Positions 1-11,829 of a DNA stretch of 64,000 bases are shown here, one piece after another. The notes beneath the pieces are model-generated. The model ran no database searches, was not told where the DNA came from, and worked only from the letters and a program-made list of their open reading frames with translations. The DNA lies in the NCBI GenBank assembly GCA_030144725.1, contig JASKMD010000031.1, forward strand, positions 6,936,808-7,000,807, read 5' to 3'. A program made the translations under genes and the position numbers. Every line of letters starts with the position of its first letter. Within the stretch, counting starts at the first letter, position 1. This stretch comes from Haematococcus lacustris (Eukaryota; Chlorophyta; Chlorophyceae; Chlamydomonadales; Haematococcaceae).

Positions 1-1377
1 GGGCAAGGTTGGGGTCGAGGGCAGGGCGGATGCTAGAGCTAAGGCCAAGGCCAGGGCCTGCTGCTTTCACCCCATACCCTCATAGACTGAGGCCATGATG
101 AAGCTGCGGTTCGTCATCTGCTACTGGCAGGGGCTGAGTGGGTGATGGCCTGTATGTTGGAGAGGGCTCTGGGCATACCTGGTCAGGCAAGTGCCTGACT
201 GCACTTGCTGGGCAACAGCCCAAATGTCATCATCATGACAGGCAAAGGGCTACCAGGGGCACCCCAGCCCAATCCCTTCCCTCCATCAGCTCTTCTAGCC
301 TGCCTTTTGTGCACCCACCTACCACCTACCACCTGCCAGATGCCAGCTACCACTCTTGCTCACCTGCCACAGCCTCCAGCAGCTCCAAAGGCACCACAAA
401 GGCTGACAGGGGTGTGTGGGGGTCAATGGGGGCGTTGGGCTGCAGGGCAGGCACAGCTGGCGCAGGAGCTGGCTGCTCATGCTTCCTCCCCCTTATTCTT
501 CCCATACTTCATACTCTTCTCCCACACATTCTTGTACCCCATATGTTGCTCCCCCACACACAAGGCACCCAGTGGCAGGCACAGCAAGCTAGCCAGCTGA
601 CGGGGTCGGGGTGTGGGATCAGCTCTAGCTCTTGCCACACTGTACGGCAGGAGTGGTTGGCAGTGTGGGGAAGGGCCATGGCTGCAAGAGGAGCCTGCCG
701 ACGCTGTGCAACAGCCATGCAGGTGACTCGCTCAGGTCGGGTTCGCCACCACCACCTTGTAGAAGTGCGGTGGGACGGCCACCAGGCTGGGCGGGGCTCC
801 TGCACACCCCATGCACCCACACACCCCCATGCATCTCACTGCCTCTGTGACATCACGGTGGGTGTAAGGGCAGTGGTGATGCCATAGCCACTGCACACAG
901 ACTGAGCTGTCAATGTTGTACACATCGAGGGGTGCTGACCAACTGACCAATCAATTGACCAACAGACCAACTGACCAATCAAGGGGTGCTTCATGACCCA
1001 TTGGCCAGTGGCGTCCAGGGTGGGCATGAACAGAGGGCCCGTCACCACGAACACGTCAGCACAGAGGGAGGTCGGGCTGCGGATGTGGCGCTCTAGACGG
1101 CACCAGTAGTCCCTGGGTGGGCAGGGCAGGGCGGGCAGGGCAGGGTGTGCAGAGCAGGGTGGGCTACTGCGGTGATCTGCTGCGGGGGCTTGCAGCAGGG
1201 GCGGCAGCAGAGGCTCATCCAGTGGCATGGTCGATGTGCACGACAGTGATGCTATGTGAGTGATGTATGGATATTGGTTTCCCAGCCCAAATTGGTATAT
1301 CATGCCGGCCCATGTCAGCTGACCTGCCCTTGCCAAGGAGCCGTGTGACTAAGCCCTAGTGACATGCAGCAACAACA
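1..1377. other. No gene recognised
   Basis: No conserved protein segment or RNA gene is apparent on either strand. Several open frames overlap each other in composition-biased sequence and show no recognisable domain. The end of the stretch abuts the TA dinucleotide that flanks the foldback element. Confidence 0.5.
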
Positions 1378-1743
1378 TACACTCCTACAATTTAGTCCCT
1401 GCGTTTGTCCCTGCGTTCTACCGACCTTGTCCGATCGGGCTGAAAATTTGATAGATGGCAGTTATGTATAGCATAATGTCGGAGGCCGAGCTGTTACGGG
1501 AAAATAACGGTCGAGGCTGGGTCGAAAGTTGCAGTAAACGTCGAGGCGTAGCCGAGACGTTTACGCAACTTGAGACCTGGCCGAGATTGTTATTTGGACG
1601 TGAACAGCGCGGGCCGAGACATTATGCGATATCCCTATACATTACGGGCACATGATTTGGAGCCTCGCTGCTATTGCGGCTGTGCTCCACGCGTCGGAGA
1701 CGACAACAGAACCAGTGCGCAAACCACGCTATTTCTTGGTGGT

Positions 1744-1905
1744 TGTGCACTTTTGCTGTAAATGTCTGCGCTTTCTCCGTAAATGTGTGCAAGTCGTGCA
1801 CTTTTCCAGTAAATGTCTGCACTTTTCCCGTAAATGTGTGCAAGTCGTGCACTTTTTCAGTAAATGTGCGCAAGTCGTGCACTTTTCCTGTAATTGTTTG
1901 CAAGT
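1744..1905. repeat. Short tandem sub-repeats (TGCACTTTT / GTAAATGT)
   Basis: About six degenerate repeats alternate TGCACTTTTYCRGTAAATGT with TGTGCAAGTCG. A slightly shorter version lies at the same place in the second element copy (36,610-36,765). Confidence 0.7.
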
Positions 1906-2629
1906 CACCCCCTTTTCACTCTTTACCCAAGGACAAACTTGCAGCTGCAGCCTCACCCATACCAGCCTGCCCACCAGCCAAGATGCCCGACAGCACCTAC
2001 ACCGTCAGCAGCGGAAGCATTGGCGACGACGAGGACCAGTGCGGCAGTGATAACCACTTCGAGATACCATGTACGGTGAGACGCGTTGACGGACCTTAGC
2101 GTTGACCTCCTTTTGACTTGCATCATTTGACTAGTAGCACCACGTCCGTTGCGCAACAGGGTCCCCGGAGAACAAAGTGGCTGGGCAGCCTAACACCGTT
2201 GTTGCAGCTGTCGCAGAAGCTCGCTGATGCAGATTGCGTCCCAAACCGGCCACGCAGCCCAAACCGGCCATTGCATATGAGGCAATGGAGCCTCGACGCT
2301 CTGGTCGCCTATCTGGCCACGCAGGTAAAATTGGCTTGCAAGTGTCGTATCGTCGTCTCATGCCACCATAACCATTGTGTCCAGATCCTTAACAGGTTTT
2401 TTTAAAGCCCTTGACATTGTGGACTTTGCAATCCGCAGCAAGGCAGCACTAGCAACCATGATCAAGAACAAGAGTCAGCTGAACACCAGCTACAGCATGC
2501 TGGAGTTTGTCTTGCACAGTGGTAAATTCCACGGTAAATCCTCATGTTCCTCATTGGCATGCCTTGTCATGTCCTGCATTGCTATCCCGCCTTTGCCACC
2601 CTCATACTTCAGGTGGTGAACAAGCAAAA

Positions 2630-3170
2630 CCCTGTCGCTGCTGCTGCCTTGTTGATGCTGTTGTTGCCCTCCTGCTGCTGCTGCTGCCCTGCAGCTGCGG
2701 CTGCCCTGCTGCTGCTGCTGCTAATGTTGCTGCTGCCCGGTTGCTGCTAATGTTGCTGCTGCTGTTGCTGCTGCGGCTGCTGTTGCTGCTCGGCTGCTGT
2801 TGCTGCCCGGCTGCTGCTGCTGCTGCCGCCCTGATGCTGCTGCTGCTGCCGCCCTGATGCTGCTGCTGCTGCTGCCCGGCTGCTGCTGCTGCTGCCCTGC
2901 CGCTGCTGCTGCCGCCCTGATGCTGCTGCCCTGCCGCTGCTGCTGCCGCCCTGATGCTGCTGCTGCTGCTGCCCGGCTGCTGCTGCTGCTGCTGCTGCCC
3001 TGCCGCTGTCGCTGCCGCCCTGATGCTGCTGCCCTGCCGCTGCTGCTGCCGCCCTGATGCTGCTGCCCTGCCGCTGCTGCTGCCGCCCTGCTGCTGCTGC
3101 TGCTGCTGCTGCCCTGCTGCTGCCACTGCTCGGCTGCTGCTGCCGTTGCTACTGCTGTTGTTGCTGGCCT
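2630..3170. repeat. Interrupted CTG/CAG tract of element copy 1
   Basis: The tract is GCTGCTGCT interrupted by GCC, CCG and TGATG variants. It is open in several frames, reading as Leu/Cys/Ala on plus and Gln/Ser/Arg-Ala-Ala on minus. The corresponding tract in copy 2 (37,495-38,150) has a different interruption pattern. Confidence 0.85.
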
Positions 3171-3894
3171 GGCGGCGGTGTCCCTGGCAGTTGGCCAAGC
3201 GTCGGTGCTAGCTTGCAAGCAGCCACCCTGCCCACCCTTGGCCGTCCGGGTCTGCCCAACTGGTCGGCAAGGCAAGCGGGCAGCATGTTGCTGGTCCTCC
3301 TGGCTACGGGTAATGGCGGCCTTTGAACCCTTATGCGACACCCAACATCATGCCGGCTCTTACCCTTTCCGCTCCCTGGCCGTGCATCCCCAATGCACCA
3401 TGGATTGATCCGCAAGCAGCGCAACGCCTAGATGACTTCCACGCCCACGAAGCAGCTGGCAAGGCTCTGAAGATGAAGCTTCTGGCAGCTGGGCTGTAAT
3501 TAGATTAAAACTTTACCGGCCGACATTGCTTGTAATTGCTGTGCTTGCTGTAATTGTCCGAGTCTGTTCAACATAACCGTATAAATCAACAATTACGACA
3601 AAATAACAATAAATTATTCTCCCGTAATGTATAGGGATCAGAAAATAAAACATACTTATGAAGAAAAATATTTTGGAAAATCCAAAAGCTGTTGCGCTGT
3701 GGCCCGCAACCTATCCCTGCACTTATCCCTGCACCTACGCCCCAGGGTCACAGCGCAGCCGCCTTTGGCAAAATATTTCTTCTGAAAAATATGTTTTATT
3801 CTCTGCAAACTACCATACATCAAAATTTCAGCCCGATCGGACAAGGTCGGTAGAACGCAGGGACAAACGAAGGGACTAAATTGTAGGAGTGTAG

Positions 3895-4318
3895 CTACGG
3901 ATGTGTCAGAGCAAGGAGCGCTAGTAGCGGCAGAGGCAGTGCAAGCTACATGGGCTATGGATGATGTCTTCCAACAGGAGCAGGTGCAGGCGCAGGGCAC
4001 CAGCAGCCAGTGAGGATACAACAAGTGCAGGCGCAACAGGTGGGACAGCAGGCGAGGCAGTCAGGGGTGGGCTGCTGGTGCCACCCACAAGGTGGCCGCG
4101 GTTATAGCCAGCGCCCTTGAAGTCCGCCAGCTTGCTGCTGAGTAGGAGTCGGCCCCCGGAAGAACTCAGACTTGGCCCTACGGAGGGGGTATGGCCCACA
4201 CCCGCACCCACATCACCCCATTACACCATGCCAACAGCACACAACATCACACGAGGCTGTTTTGGTGACATGGATGATGAAGGAAAGGGGGCTATAGCTG
4301 TGGTTGTGGCTTAGGCAG
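3895..4318. other. Spacer, no gene recognised
   Basis: Unique-looking sequence lies between the foldback element and the GC-rich inverted array. I see no conserved coding segment. Confidence 0.5.
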
Positions 4319-7296
4319 TTTGGGCAGTGTCCGCGGGCGGCGGCACGCCGCCAGTGGAAGCAGCCAGATGTAAGCCGCTCAGCGCCGCACAATGCCCCTG
4401 CCGGCCGCTGGTGTTGTGCGTGGCCGCGGTGCAGCACAACGTTGTCGTGAACCGCGGCCGCGCTGAGCCGCTGCACGCTGATGCACACCGCCATGCGCTG
4501 CTGGTGATCGCTGAGCGCATACACAAGCGCGTTCGTTACGCGCCATTGAAAGCGACACGCCATCGAAAGCCGGTCACCACGCGCCCGATGAGCGCCTTTG
4601 GGCGCTGCAGGACGCCGCTCCCGGCCGGTTCGCGCCGTACCTCATCGCCTCACGCTTCAACATTCTGCAACACACCGCCGCGCGCTGCTGGCCATCGCCG
4701 GGTGATGCCGCGGGGCGCGGCCAATGTCAAGCGTTTGCAATGCGCCGCTATACGCAGCATGGCAGCGCACCGCTGGGCATCGTGAAGCCCGCCCCCCGCC
4801 GCCCCGGCGCCGTTGTAACCGCCGCCCGCGGACACTGCCCAAAGCGCAAAACCCGCCGCCCAAAGCCCCGGCTCCGCCTATAATGGCGCTCGCCGCCGCC
4901 AGTAGTGCGACACCCGTCCTCAGTGGCTCGCCCTTGCTGTTGGTCGCTGTCGGTCGCTGCCCGTCATTGCCCGTTGCAGCCCACCTCTGCACGTCGCTGT
5001 CTCTCGCTGCTCATAGCAGCCCGTCGCCGCCCGTCGCCGCCCGTCGCCGCCTGACGCACGCCGCCAGATGTAAGCCGCTGAGCGCCGCATAATGCCCCTG
5101 CCGGCCGCTGGTGTTGTGCGTGGCCGCGGTGCAGCACAACGTTGGCGTGGGCCGCGGCCGCGCTGAGCCGCTGCACGCTGATGCACACCGCCATGCGCTG
5201 CTGGTGATCGCTGAGCGCATACACAAGCGCGTTCGTTATGCGCCATTGAAAGCGACACGCCATCGAAAGCCGGTCACCACACGCCCGATGAGCGCCTTTG
5301 GGCGCTGCAGGACGCCGCTCCCGGCCGGTTCGCGCCGTACCTCATCGCCTCACGCTTCAACATTCTGCGACACACCGCCGCGCGCTGCTGGCCATCGCCG
5401 GGTGATGCCGCGGGGCGCGGCCAATGTCAAGCGTTTGCAACGCGCCGCTATACGCAGCGTGGCAGCGCACCGCTGGGCATCGTGAAGCCCGCCCACCGCC
5501 GCTCCGGCGCCGTTGTAACCGCCGCCCGCGGACACTGCCCAATACGCAAAATCCGCCGCTAAAAGCCCCGGCTCCGCTTAAAATGGCGCTCGCCGCCGCC
5601 GGTAAAGCAGCACCCATCCTCAATGGGCTCGTCCTATCTGCTGGTCGCTGTCATTCACTGCCCGTCAGTGCCCGTTGCAGCCCACCTCTGCACGTCGCTG
5701 TACCTCGCTGCTCATAGCTGAGCGCTGAGCCGCTGCACGCTGATGCACACCGCCATGCGCTGCTGGTGATCGCTGGGCGCATACACAAGCGCGCTTGTTA
5801 CGCGCCATTGAAAGCGACACGCCATTGATAGCCGGTCACCACACGCCCGATGAGCGCCTTTGGGCGCTGCAGGACTCCGCTCCCGGCCGGTTCGCGCCGT
5901 ACCTCATCGCCTCACGCTTCAACATTCTGCGACACACCGCCGCGTGCTGCTGGCCATCGCCGGGTGATGCCGCGAGCACAACTTTGCGGTTACAACGGCG
6001 CCGGGGCGGCGGGGGGCGGGCTTCACGATGCCCAGCGGTGCGCTGCCATGCTGCGTATAGCGGCGCGTTGCAAACGCTTGACATTGACCGCGCCCCGGGG
6101 CATCACCCGGCGATGGCCAGTAGCACGCGGCGGTGTGTCGCAGAATGATGAAGCGTGAGGCGATGAGGTACGGCGCGAACCGGCCGGGAGCGGCGTCCTG
6201 CAGCGCCCTAAGGCGCTCATCGCGCATGTGGTGACCGGCTTTCAATGGCGTGTCGCTTTCAATGGCGCGTAACGAACGCGCTTGTGTATGCGCTCAGCGA
6301 TCACCAGCAGCGCATGGCGGTGTGCATCAGCGTGCAGCGGCTCAGCGCGGCCGCGGTCCACGACAACGTTGTGCTGCACCGCGGCTACGCACAACACCAG
6401 CGGCCGGCAGGGGCTTTGTGCGGCGCTCAGCGGCTTACATCTGGCGGCGTGCGTCCAGGCGGCGACGGGCGGCGACGGGCTGCTATGAGCAGCGAGAGAC
6501 AGCGACGTGCAGAGGTGGGCTGCAACGGGCAATGACGGGCAGTGACTGACAGCGACCAGCAGCAAGGACGAGCCCATTGAGGATGGGTGCCGCTTTACCG
6601 GCGGCGGCGAGCGCCATTATAGGCGGAGCCGGGGCTTTGGGCGGCGGATTTTGCGTATTGGGCAGTGTCCGCGGGCGGCGGTTACAACGGCGCCGGGGCG
6701 GCGGTGGGCGGGCTTCACGATGCCCAGCGGTGCGCTGCCATGCTGCGTATAGCGGCGCGTTGCAAACGCTTGACATTGGCCGCGCCCCGCGGCACCACCC
6801 GGCGATGGCCAGCAGCGCGCGGCGGTGTGTCGCAGAATGTTGAAGCGTGAGGCGATGAGGTACGGCGCGAACCGGCCGGGAGCGGCGTCCTGCAGCGCCC
6901 TAAGGCGCTCATCGGGCGTGTGGTGACCGGCTTTCAATGGCGTGTCGCTTTCAATGGCGCGTAACGAACGCGCTTGTGTATGCGCTCAGCGATCACTAGC
7001 AGCGCATGGCGGTGTGCATCAGCGTGCAGCGGCTCAGCGCGGCCGCGGCCCACGCCAACGTTGTGCTGCACCGCGGCCACGCACAACACCAGCGGCCGGC
7101 AGGGGCTTTGTGCGGCGCTCAGTGGCTAACATCTGGCGGCGTGCGTCAGGCGGCGACGGGCTGCTATGAGCAGCGAGAGACAGCGACGTGCAGAGGTGGG
7201 CTGCAACGGGCAATGACGGGCAGCGACCGACAGCGACCAACAGCAAGGACGAGCAATTGGAAATGGGTGCCGCTTTCCTGGCGGATGTAAAATTGG
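4319..7296. repeat. Inverted array of about 700-bp GC-rich units
   Basis: Five related units are present. Two are direct: starting at 4,363 and at 5,065 (702-bp spacing). A third is partial (about 5,720-5,980). Two follow in inverse orientation (about 5,990-6,650 and 6,651-7,296). The switch point is near 5,980-5,990. The motif GGGCAGTGTCCGCGGGCGG occurs at 4,322 and 6,660, and its reverse complement at about 4,822 and 5,522. Stop codons are rare in all frames because of composition. No protein family is recognised, so the open frames are not treated as genes. Confidence 0.8.
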
Positions 7297-8000
7297 GGCT
7301 CATTCAAGAACTAAAGTTTAGTTTGACAGTAACATAGATATTTATAGGCGTCATGTAGTTATTACTAGGGCTGGGACGAGCAGTGCTGGTTGAGGACGTG
7401 GTTGCTGGGTGAGGACGTGCGACGGTGTGCTGGCGGCTGGGGCGACGAGGCGCGATGAGGCTGGTAGTGTTATAATGTGTGATTGTGTGGTACAAAGTGC
7501 GCTAGCTTTTCGGACCTCGCAGAACTAGCTTGGGACTGTCGCAGTTTCTCTCAGTTAGGTGCGGTACGCCATGTGGTGCGGCTGAACCACGCGCTGCAAC
7601 CTACTACCCGACCTTAGATGGCTGCTTGCAGGCGCGGCACAGTGAGACATCAGCACAACACACGGCCTATCACGGGTGAGTGGGGCTCGGGTGGCTGCTC
7701 CCTCAGCTCGAAGGGCGCGTGTGGCACAGTCTATGCCTGCGGATTCGAGCTTCATTGCGAAGGATGCATTATGCACTGAGAATGCGGAACAGATGTGTAT
7801 GGGAGTGCCCGCTCTTCTTTCTCTCGCAGAAGCCTGGACGTCATCCTAGTCTGAGCGTTAAAGTCGGTGAGTGGGACCAACGCGACACATGCCATATCTC
7901 GCCTCACTTCGTGCCCTGCGTACCGGCGTATTCTGCCGTTGTGCTTTTACTCGTGGTGTCGGCCTACACAGCCCTTGGCATACCCCACACACTTGTCATG
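7297..8000. other. Spacer before repeat unit X1
   Basis: No gene is recognised. The part around 7,560-7,760 loosely resembles 27,500-27,680, which also lies upstream of the other X copy, so the X repeat may begin here. Confidence 0.35.
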
Positions 8001-8235
8001 CCTCTTGGACGGCCCAGGTGCTACCTAGAGGTTGGCTCAATGTCACGTGACCTGACCTGGAGCACACACATGGCTGCACATGGAGCATAGTAAGGGTCGG
8101 GCCACTACCCAATACCAACGATGCCTTGCATTGCTCTAGGCAGCTGCCTGCCTGCCTCCTCTGCTGTACTCCATGCCTGCATGGCTGCATTGTTGCATGA
8201 CTGCATTGTTCCATGCAGCCCAGGACCCCTCTCCC

Positions 8236-8727
8236 ATGGAAGAGGAGCTGACGGCAGAAGCGTTGGTGGCTAAAGCTGGGCCAGGAGCAGACCCCCTGCC
8301 GAACGTGGTCTGGGGGGCCTTCAATGCAAACGGCAGATGCTTGGAGGATTTGCCCAAATCCTCCATCCGGGCGTTTGCTCTGGAAGGTCGAGCGGTGGGC
8401 ACCGAAGTCAGTGTCCACGTGGTGCTGGTGTTTTCCCCAGACCAGCCCTGCAGCAAGAACTATGGCAGCTTGGAGGTGCTTTATGAGGCACAGCTGACCC
8501 AACAGTTGAAGGTCAGGTGGCCCCTGCGGGTTGCACATGGGAGGCCCACCGAAACTGTGTACCGAAACTGTGTACCTGGGTAAGAAACAAAGGGTTGCGA
8601 CTCACTGGGCAGTACAAGGCGCACACGCCTGAGCAAGGTGGGCCTCGCCTGCTTGTGCTGGAGGTGCAGCCCCTGGAACAGGCGGCAGCACCAACCTGTC
8701 AAACCATCGCTGGTCAGTATTGGTTGT
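8236..8727 (+). CDS. Unrecognised protein segment of unit X1 (partial)
   Basis: I do not recognise this protein. The segment starts at an ATG ([20 protein letters not shown]). A homologous segment occurs at 30,391-30,840, where the middle is altered by short deletions. The C-terminal part has an alternating hydrophobic pattern ([23 protein letters not shown] in the other copy) that suggests a beta-rich domain. The frame shifts near 8,580, where an 18-bp sequence is tandemly duplicated (GAAACTGTGTACC twice), so copy 1 may be broken there. Exon limits are uncertain. Confidence 0.35.
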
Positions 8728-10856
8728 GAAAGGGTGGGGCGGTTGAGCCTGGTGTGACCCAGCTTGTTGTGACCCAGCTTGTTGCAACCCTAGCACAGCG
8801 GTGAGGCTCATAAGTGTGTGGGCCTGCTTGGTAGGACTGGCACATGCAAGCTTGTGCTGCCGCACCATGGCAGAGGCAACACCCCCAGGGTGGTCCGGGA
8901 CGGGCTGGGCCCTGAGCCCCTTGGCTGTCCCTGGTGCTCAGCAGCTGACGCAGCCGCTGCTGACTCCACTGCATGCAGGTGGTGCCATTGCTGGTGGTGG
9001 TCTGGGCACAGCTGAGGAGGGAGGACCTGGGCCATCCCCGGCTGCTGCAGCCATGGGGAGGGCCCCTCACAAGGGCGACCCTGTGATGCCCCCGCCCGCT
9101 GCTGCCCCCGGCCATGCTGGTGAGGCAGCTGCAGGCCCGCAGGCACGGCTACCTGCTGGCAGCCAGCTGTCATTGCACTGCTATCAGGGCACGGCCTGCA
9201 CAGACTTGGTCAAAGCAAGCAATGCCACAGATTGGATACCCTGCTTGCCTGACTCATCAGTGGGTGAAATGTGTGACACCCACAGCTCAAGATCGACCCT
9301 CTGCTTGCATTCATAGCCACCCACATGCTGGCCTGGTGCCTTGTTCGCAGGTTCAGGAGGCACTGCAGGCGCCAGCTCCGGGCGCAAGAAAAGGCGGATA
9401 GGAGCAGGCAGTGGACCAGGTTAGCCTGTATGGTGCAGTGGACCATGCTAGGGGTGGGCCTGTCACCACCCCTCACCTGGCCCCACCTGCCCTCACCCCT
9501 CACCCCTCACCCTGCCTGCAGCACCAGCTCAACGGCAACAGGATCTGGAGCGGGGGCCAGCAACCCCAGCTGCTCAGACTGGCCCTGCTGGTGAGTGCCT
9601 CACCCACAGCTCTCACACACGCCCGCAGCAGGTCGGTGCCCACTGCACACCTTGCCCGCTGCCAGCTCCAGCTCCTGCAGGCAGTGGGCTGGGTGAGTGC
9701 CTGTCACCACCCCTCTGCCCTGCCTGCCCACCCGCTGCCCTGGCTCTCACCTTGTGGCCCCACACCAGCAGCAGCAGGGCATATTGGCTGGGCAGTGGGT
9801 GCTGCTGTCTTCCCACCAGGCCAGCTCATGTGGCTGGATGCAGGGGCTGGGCGGCCATCACCGGCACCTACAGGAAAGGAGGCATGCCGCACTCCCAAGG
9901 GCACAGTTGTGCAGGTCCCGTGGGCAGGTCAGCCCAGCCCGGCTGAACGCTTGCATGATGCAGGTGCGCTCCCAGTGCTGCCCTGTTTGCCCACCCTAAC
10001 CGTCCTAAACGCACAGCCACCCATCCACCCGCCTGCCTTGATGGCCAAGGCAATGCACGGACCTCAAGTGGGGGTTGCAAGCAGGCGTGGCTGGTGCACA
10101 GGCTTGAGTCCATGCAGACTTGTGCTGGCGCCTCATGGCAGAGGCAGCGTCCCCCAGGGTGGCCCACAAGGCCTGGGCATGAGCCCGGCTGTATCTCATG
10201 CCAAGCTGATGCCTAGGTGACGCAGCCGCTGCTGACTCATTGCATGCAGGGGGTGCCACTGCTGGTGGTGGTGAGCCCCTTGGCTGCCCCTTACGCTCAG
10301 CAGCTGACGCAGCCGCTGCTGGCTTCACTGCATGCAGGGGGTGCCACTGCTGGTGGTGGTCTGGGCACAGCTGATGAGGGAGGACCCGGGCCATCCCATG
10401 CTGCTGCTGGCGTGGGGGGTGCCCTTGATGAGGGCGACCCTGTGGTGCCCCCGCCTGCTGCTGGCCCCGCCCATGCTGGTGAGGCAGCTGCAGGCCCGCA
10501 GGCACAGCTACCTGCTGGCAGCCAGCTGTCATTGCACTGCTGCCAGGGCACTGCCTGCACAGACTTGGTGAAAGCAAGCAACGCCACAGGTTGGTTGCCC
10601 AGCTAGCCTGACGCATCAGTGCGTGCAATGTGTGACACCCCGCAGTGAGGCAGCCTGTGCCATGTGCCTGGGTGGGCCTGGTGTGTGCACCTGGTGTGCA
10701 GGCCTATCTGGCAGTAATGGGCAGGGAGTCATTGACATCATTGACTTGACCCATGATGAGCCAGGTGGGTCCGGCATTGCATCATGGCAGCCGCCCCTGT
10801 TGACGGTCCACCTGCAGGCATCTTTACCTTCCGCTACCTGCACGAGCCTCACCTGC

Positions 10857-10919
<63 letters not shown>
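10857..10919. repeat. Pure CTG triplet run
   Basis: About 21 uninterrupted CTG triplets lie at the 3' end of unit X1. The same position in X2 (about 32,416-32,440) has about 7-8. Confidence 0.95.
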
Positions 10920-10920
<1 letters not shown>

Positions 10921-10930
10921 CGGTGTTTGG

Positions 10931-11789
10931 TATGGCTGGTGACAGAGGTCAAGCCGGAGCCTGGGGAGCGGCACCATCTGATAACGAGCATAGTGAATTT
11001 CCTCCATGCCCACCTGCCGGACACTCAACACCAGAACGTCGCTGAAGCCCACTTGCGTATGATTGAGTGGCGTGACAGCATTGAGGGGGGAGTCCACCTA
11101 CACGCCCTGGCCGCGGCGCATGCAGCGACCCAGTCAGAGTGCGTTGGGCAAGAAGCAACACATACTGCATGGTTCTTGTGGAAGTCAGTGCTGAGGCTGA
11201 TGTCAGCTGACGTTACGGCCTAGCCATGACCCCTGGAGCGTCCCAACTCTGGCATGTGCATGGCTACCTTTGCTGGGCCATGGCTGGAAGCAGCTTGTGT
11301 TGGGCTGAAGCGCACCCAACGTAGCTGCTGCCTTCGCTGCTGGTGTGCTGTGAGGCGGCGCTGTTGTCAGAACCATGAGTGCCGTATCATTTAGAATTGG
11401 AACAGGTGGTAGGGGCACCTGCTTCCAGGCTGGCCTTGCTCTGAACAGAGCTGGATCGTGGTGACTTGTTAAGCAGGGTGTAGGGCTAGCTGTGCTGGTG
11501 GAGATGCTTGGTGCTTGAATGTTGCAGCGGCCTGTGGCTGAAGTTGTATGCGGCTGTGCTGATGGCAGTGTCCTGTGGGCATGAGAAGTGAACTGCAGCA
11601 GGTATTGTCACGCTCTAGACTCGCTTAAGCTAGATGGTCCAGGGGCATTGCTGCGTCGCTGAGAAGTGGCTGGCTGGTTAGGATGTCGCAGTGCATGGTG
11701 TCTTATTCTGCACATGGAATCATCCACTCCCCAAACTCTTCATATCTTTCGTGGCTTCATGAGATACGCTGTAGTGATGTGCCCTTGTC
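10931..11789 (+). other. Possible exon, otherwise no gene recognised
   Basis: One stretch, 10,940-11,180, encodes an amphipathic helix-rich segment (HHLITSIVNFLHAHLPDTQ, then EAHLRMIEWRDSIEGG) that looks protein-like but has no family I can name. It directly follows the end of X1. The rest shows nothing recognisable. Confidence 0.25.
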
Positions 11790-11829
11790 AACACATTGCT
11801 TAGACGCTGCTTACGTGCATGTATGATGC

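Larger units (their letters stand above)
1463..3640. mobile_element. 2.17-kb repeated element, copy 1
   Basis: This segment is strongly similar to 36,338-38,505. The order in both copies is: an imperfect hairpin (about 1,468-1,627), an 18-bp inverted repeat arm (1,631-1,648), a block of short TGCACTTTT/GTAAATGT sub-repeats (1,744-1,905), unique sequence with a short coding-like stretch (2,405-2,520), a long interrupted CTG tract (2,630-3,170), a conserved patch about 3,430-3,500, and the matching inverted arm (3,621-3,638). No transposase is recognisable. The coding-like pieces (IVDFAIRSKAALATMIKNK; DDFHAHEAAGKALKMKLL) are conserved between copies but have no family I know. It is probably a non-autonomous mobile element. 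Confidence 0.65.
1380..3891. mobile_element. Foldback DNA transposon with a second element nested in its left arm
   Basis: The ends are near-perfect inverted repeats of about 73 bp (1,380-1,452 and 3,817-3,891). They begin CACTCCTACAATTTAGTCCC and are flanked on both sides by TA (1,378-1,379 and 3,892-3,893). The inverted similarity continues inwards: 3,641-3,725 pairs with 3,735-3,815. Taking out about 1,463-3,640 restores one long hairpin of roughly 330 bp, so the unit reads as a MITE-like foldback element with a TA target, interrupted by a 2.17-kb insertion. TA duplication with CAC-type ends fits a Tc1/mariner-like non-autonomous element, but no transposase is encoded and the superfamily assignment is inference. 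Confidence 0.7.
8000..10930 (+). repeat. Repeated multi-exon unit X, copy 1
   Basis: 8,000-8,300 matches 30,130-30,440, and 8,840-10,930 matches 31,760-32,480 with internal duplications. Both copies end in a CTG triplet run followed by GGTGTTGG/TTGGTATGGCTG and GACAGRGGTCRAGCCG. Inside are coding-like stretches separated by GT...AG borders (for example 8,236-8,727 and 10,331-10,590), rich in Gly/Ala/Pro and with no family I recognise. There is no transposase, terminal inverted repeat or clear target duplication. It may be a mobile element or a locally amplified gene. Confidence 0.55.

Noticed and set aside
2602..3341. Gln/Ser-rich open frames on the minus strand
   Set aside because: They are translations of a CTG/CAG tract. 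The frame is not kept between the two element copies.
4327..7303. Dozens of open frames of 60-150 codons on both strands
   Set aside because: They repeat between units, overlap in all frames and follow from the high GC content. No domain is recognisable.
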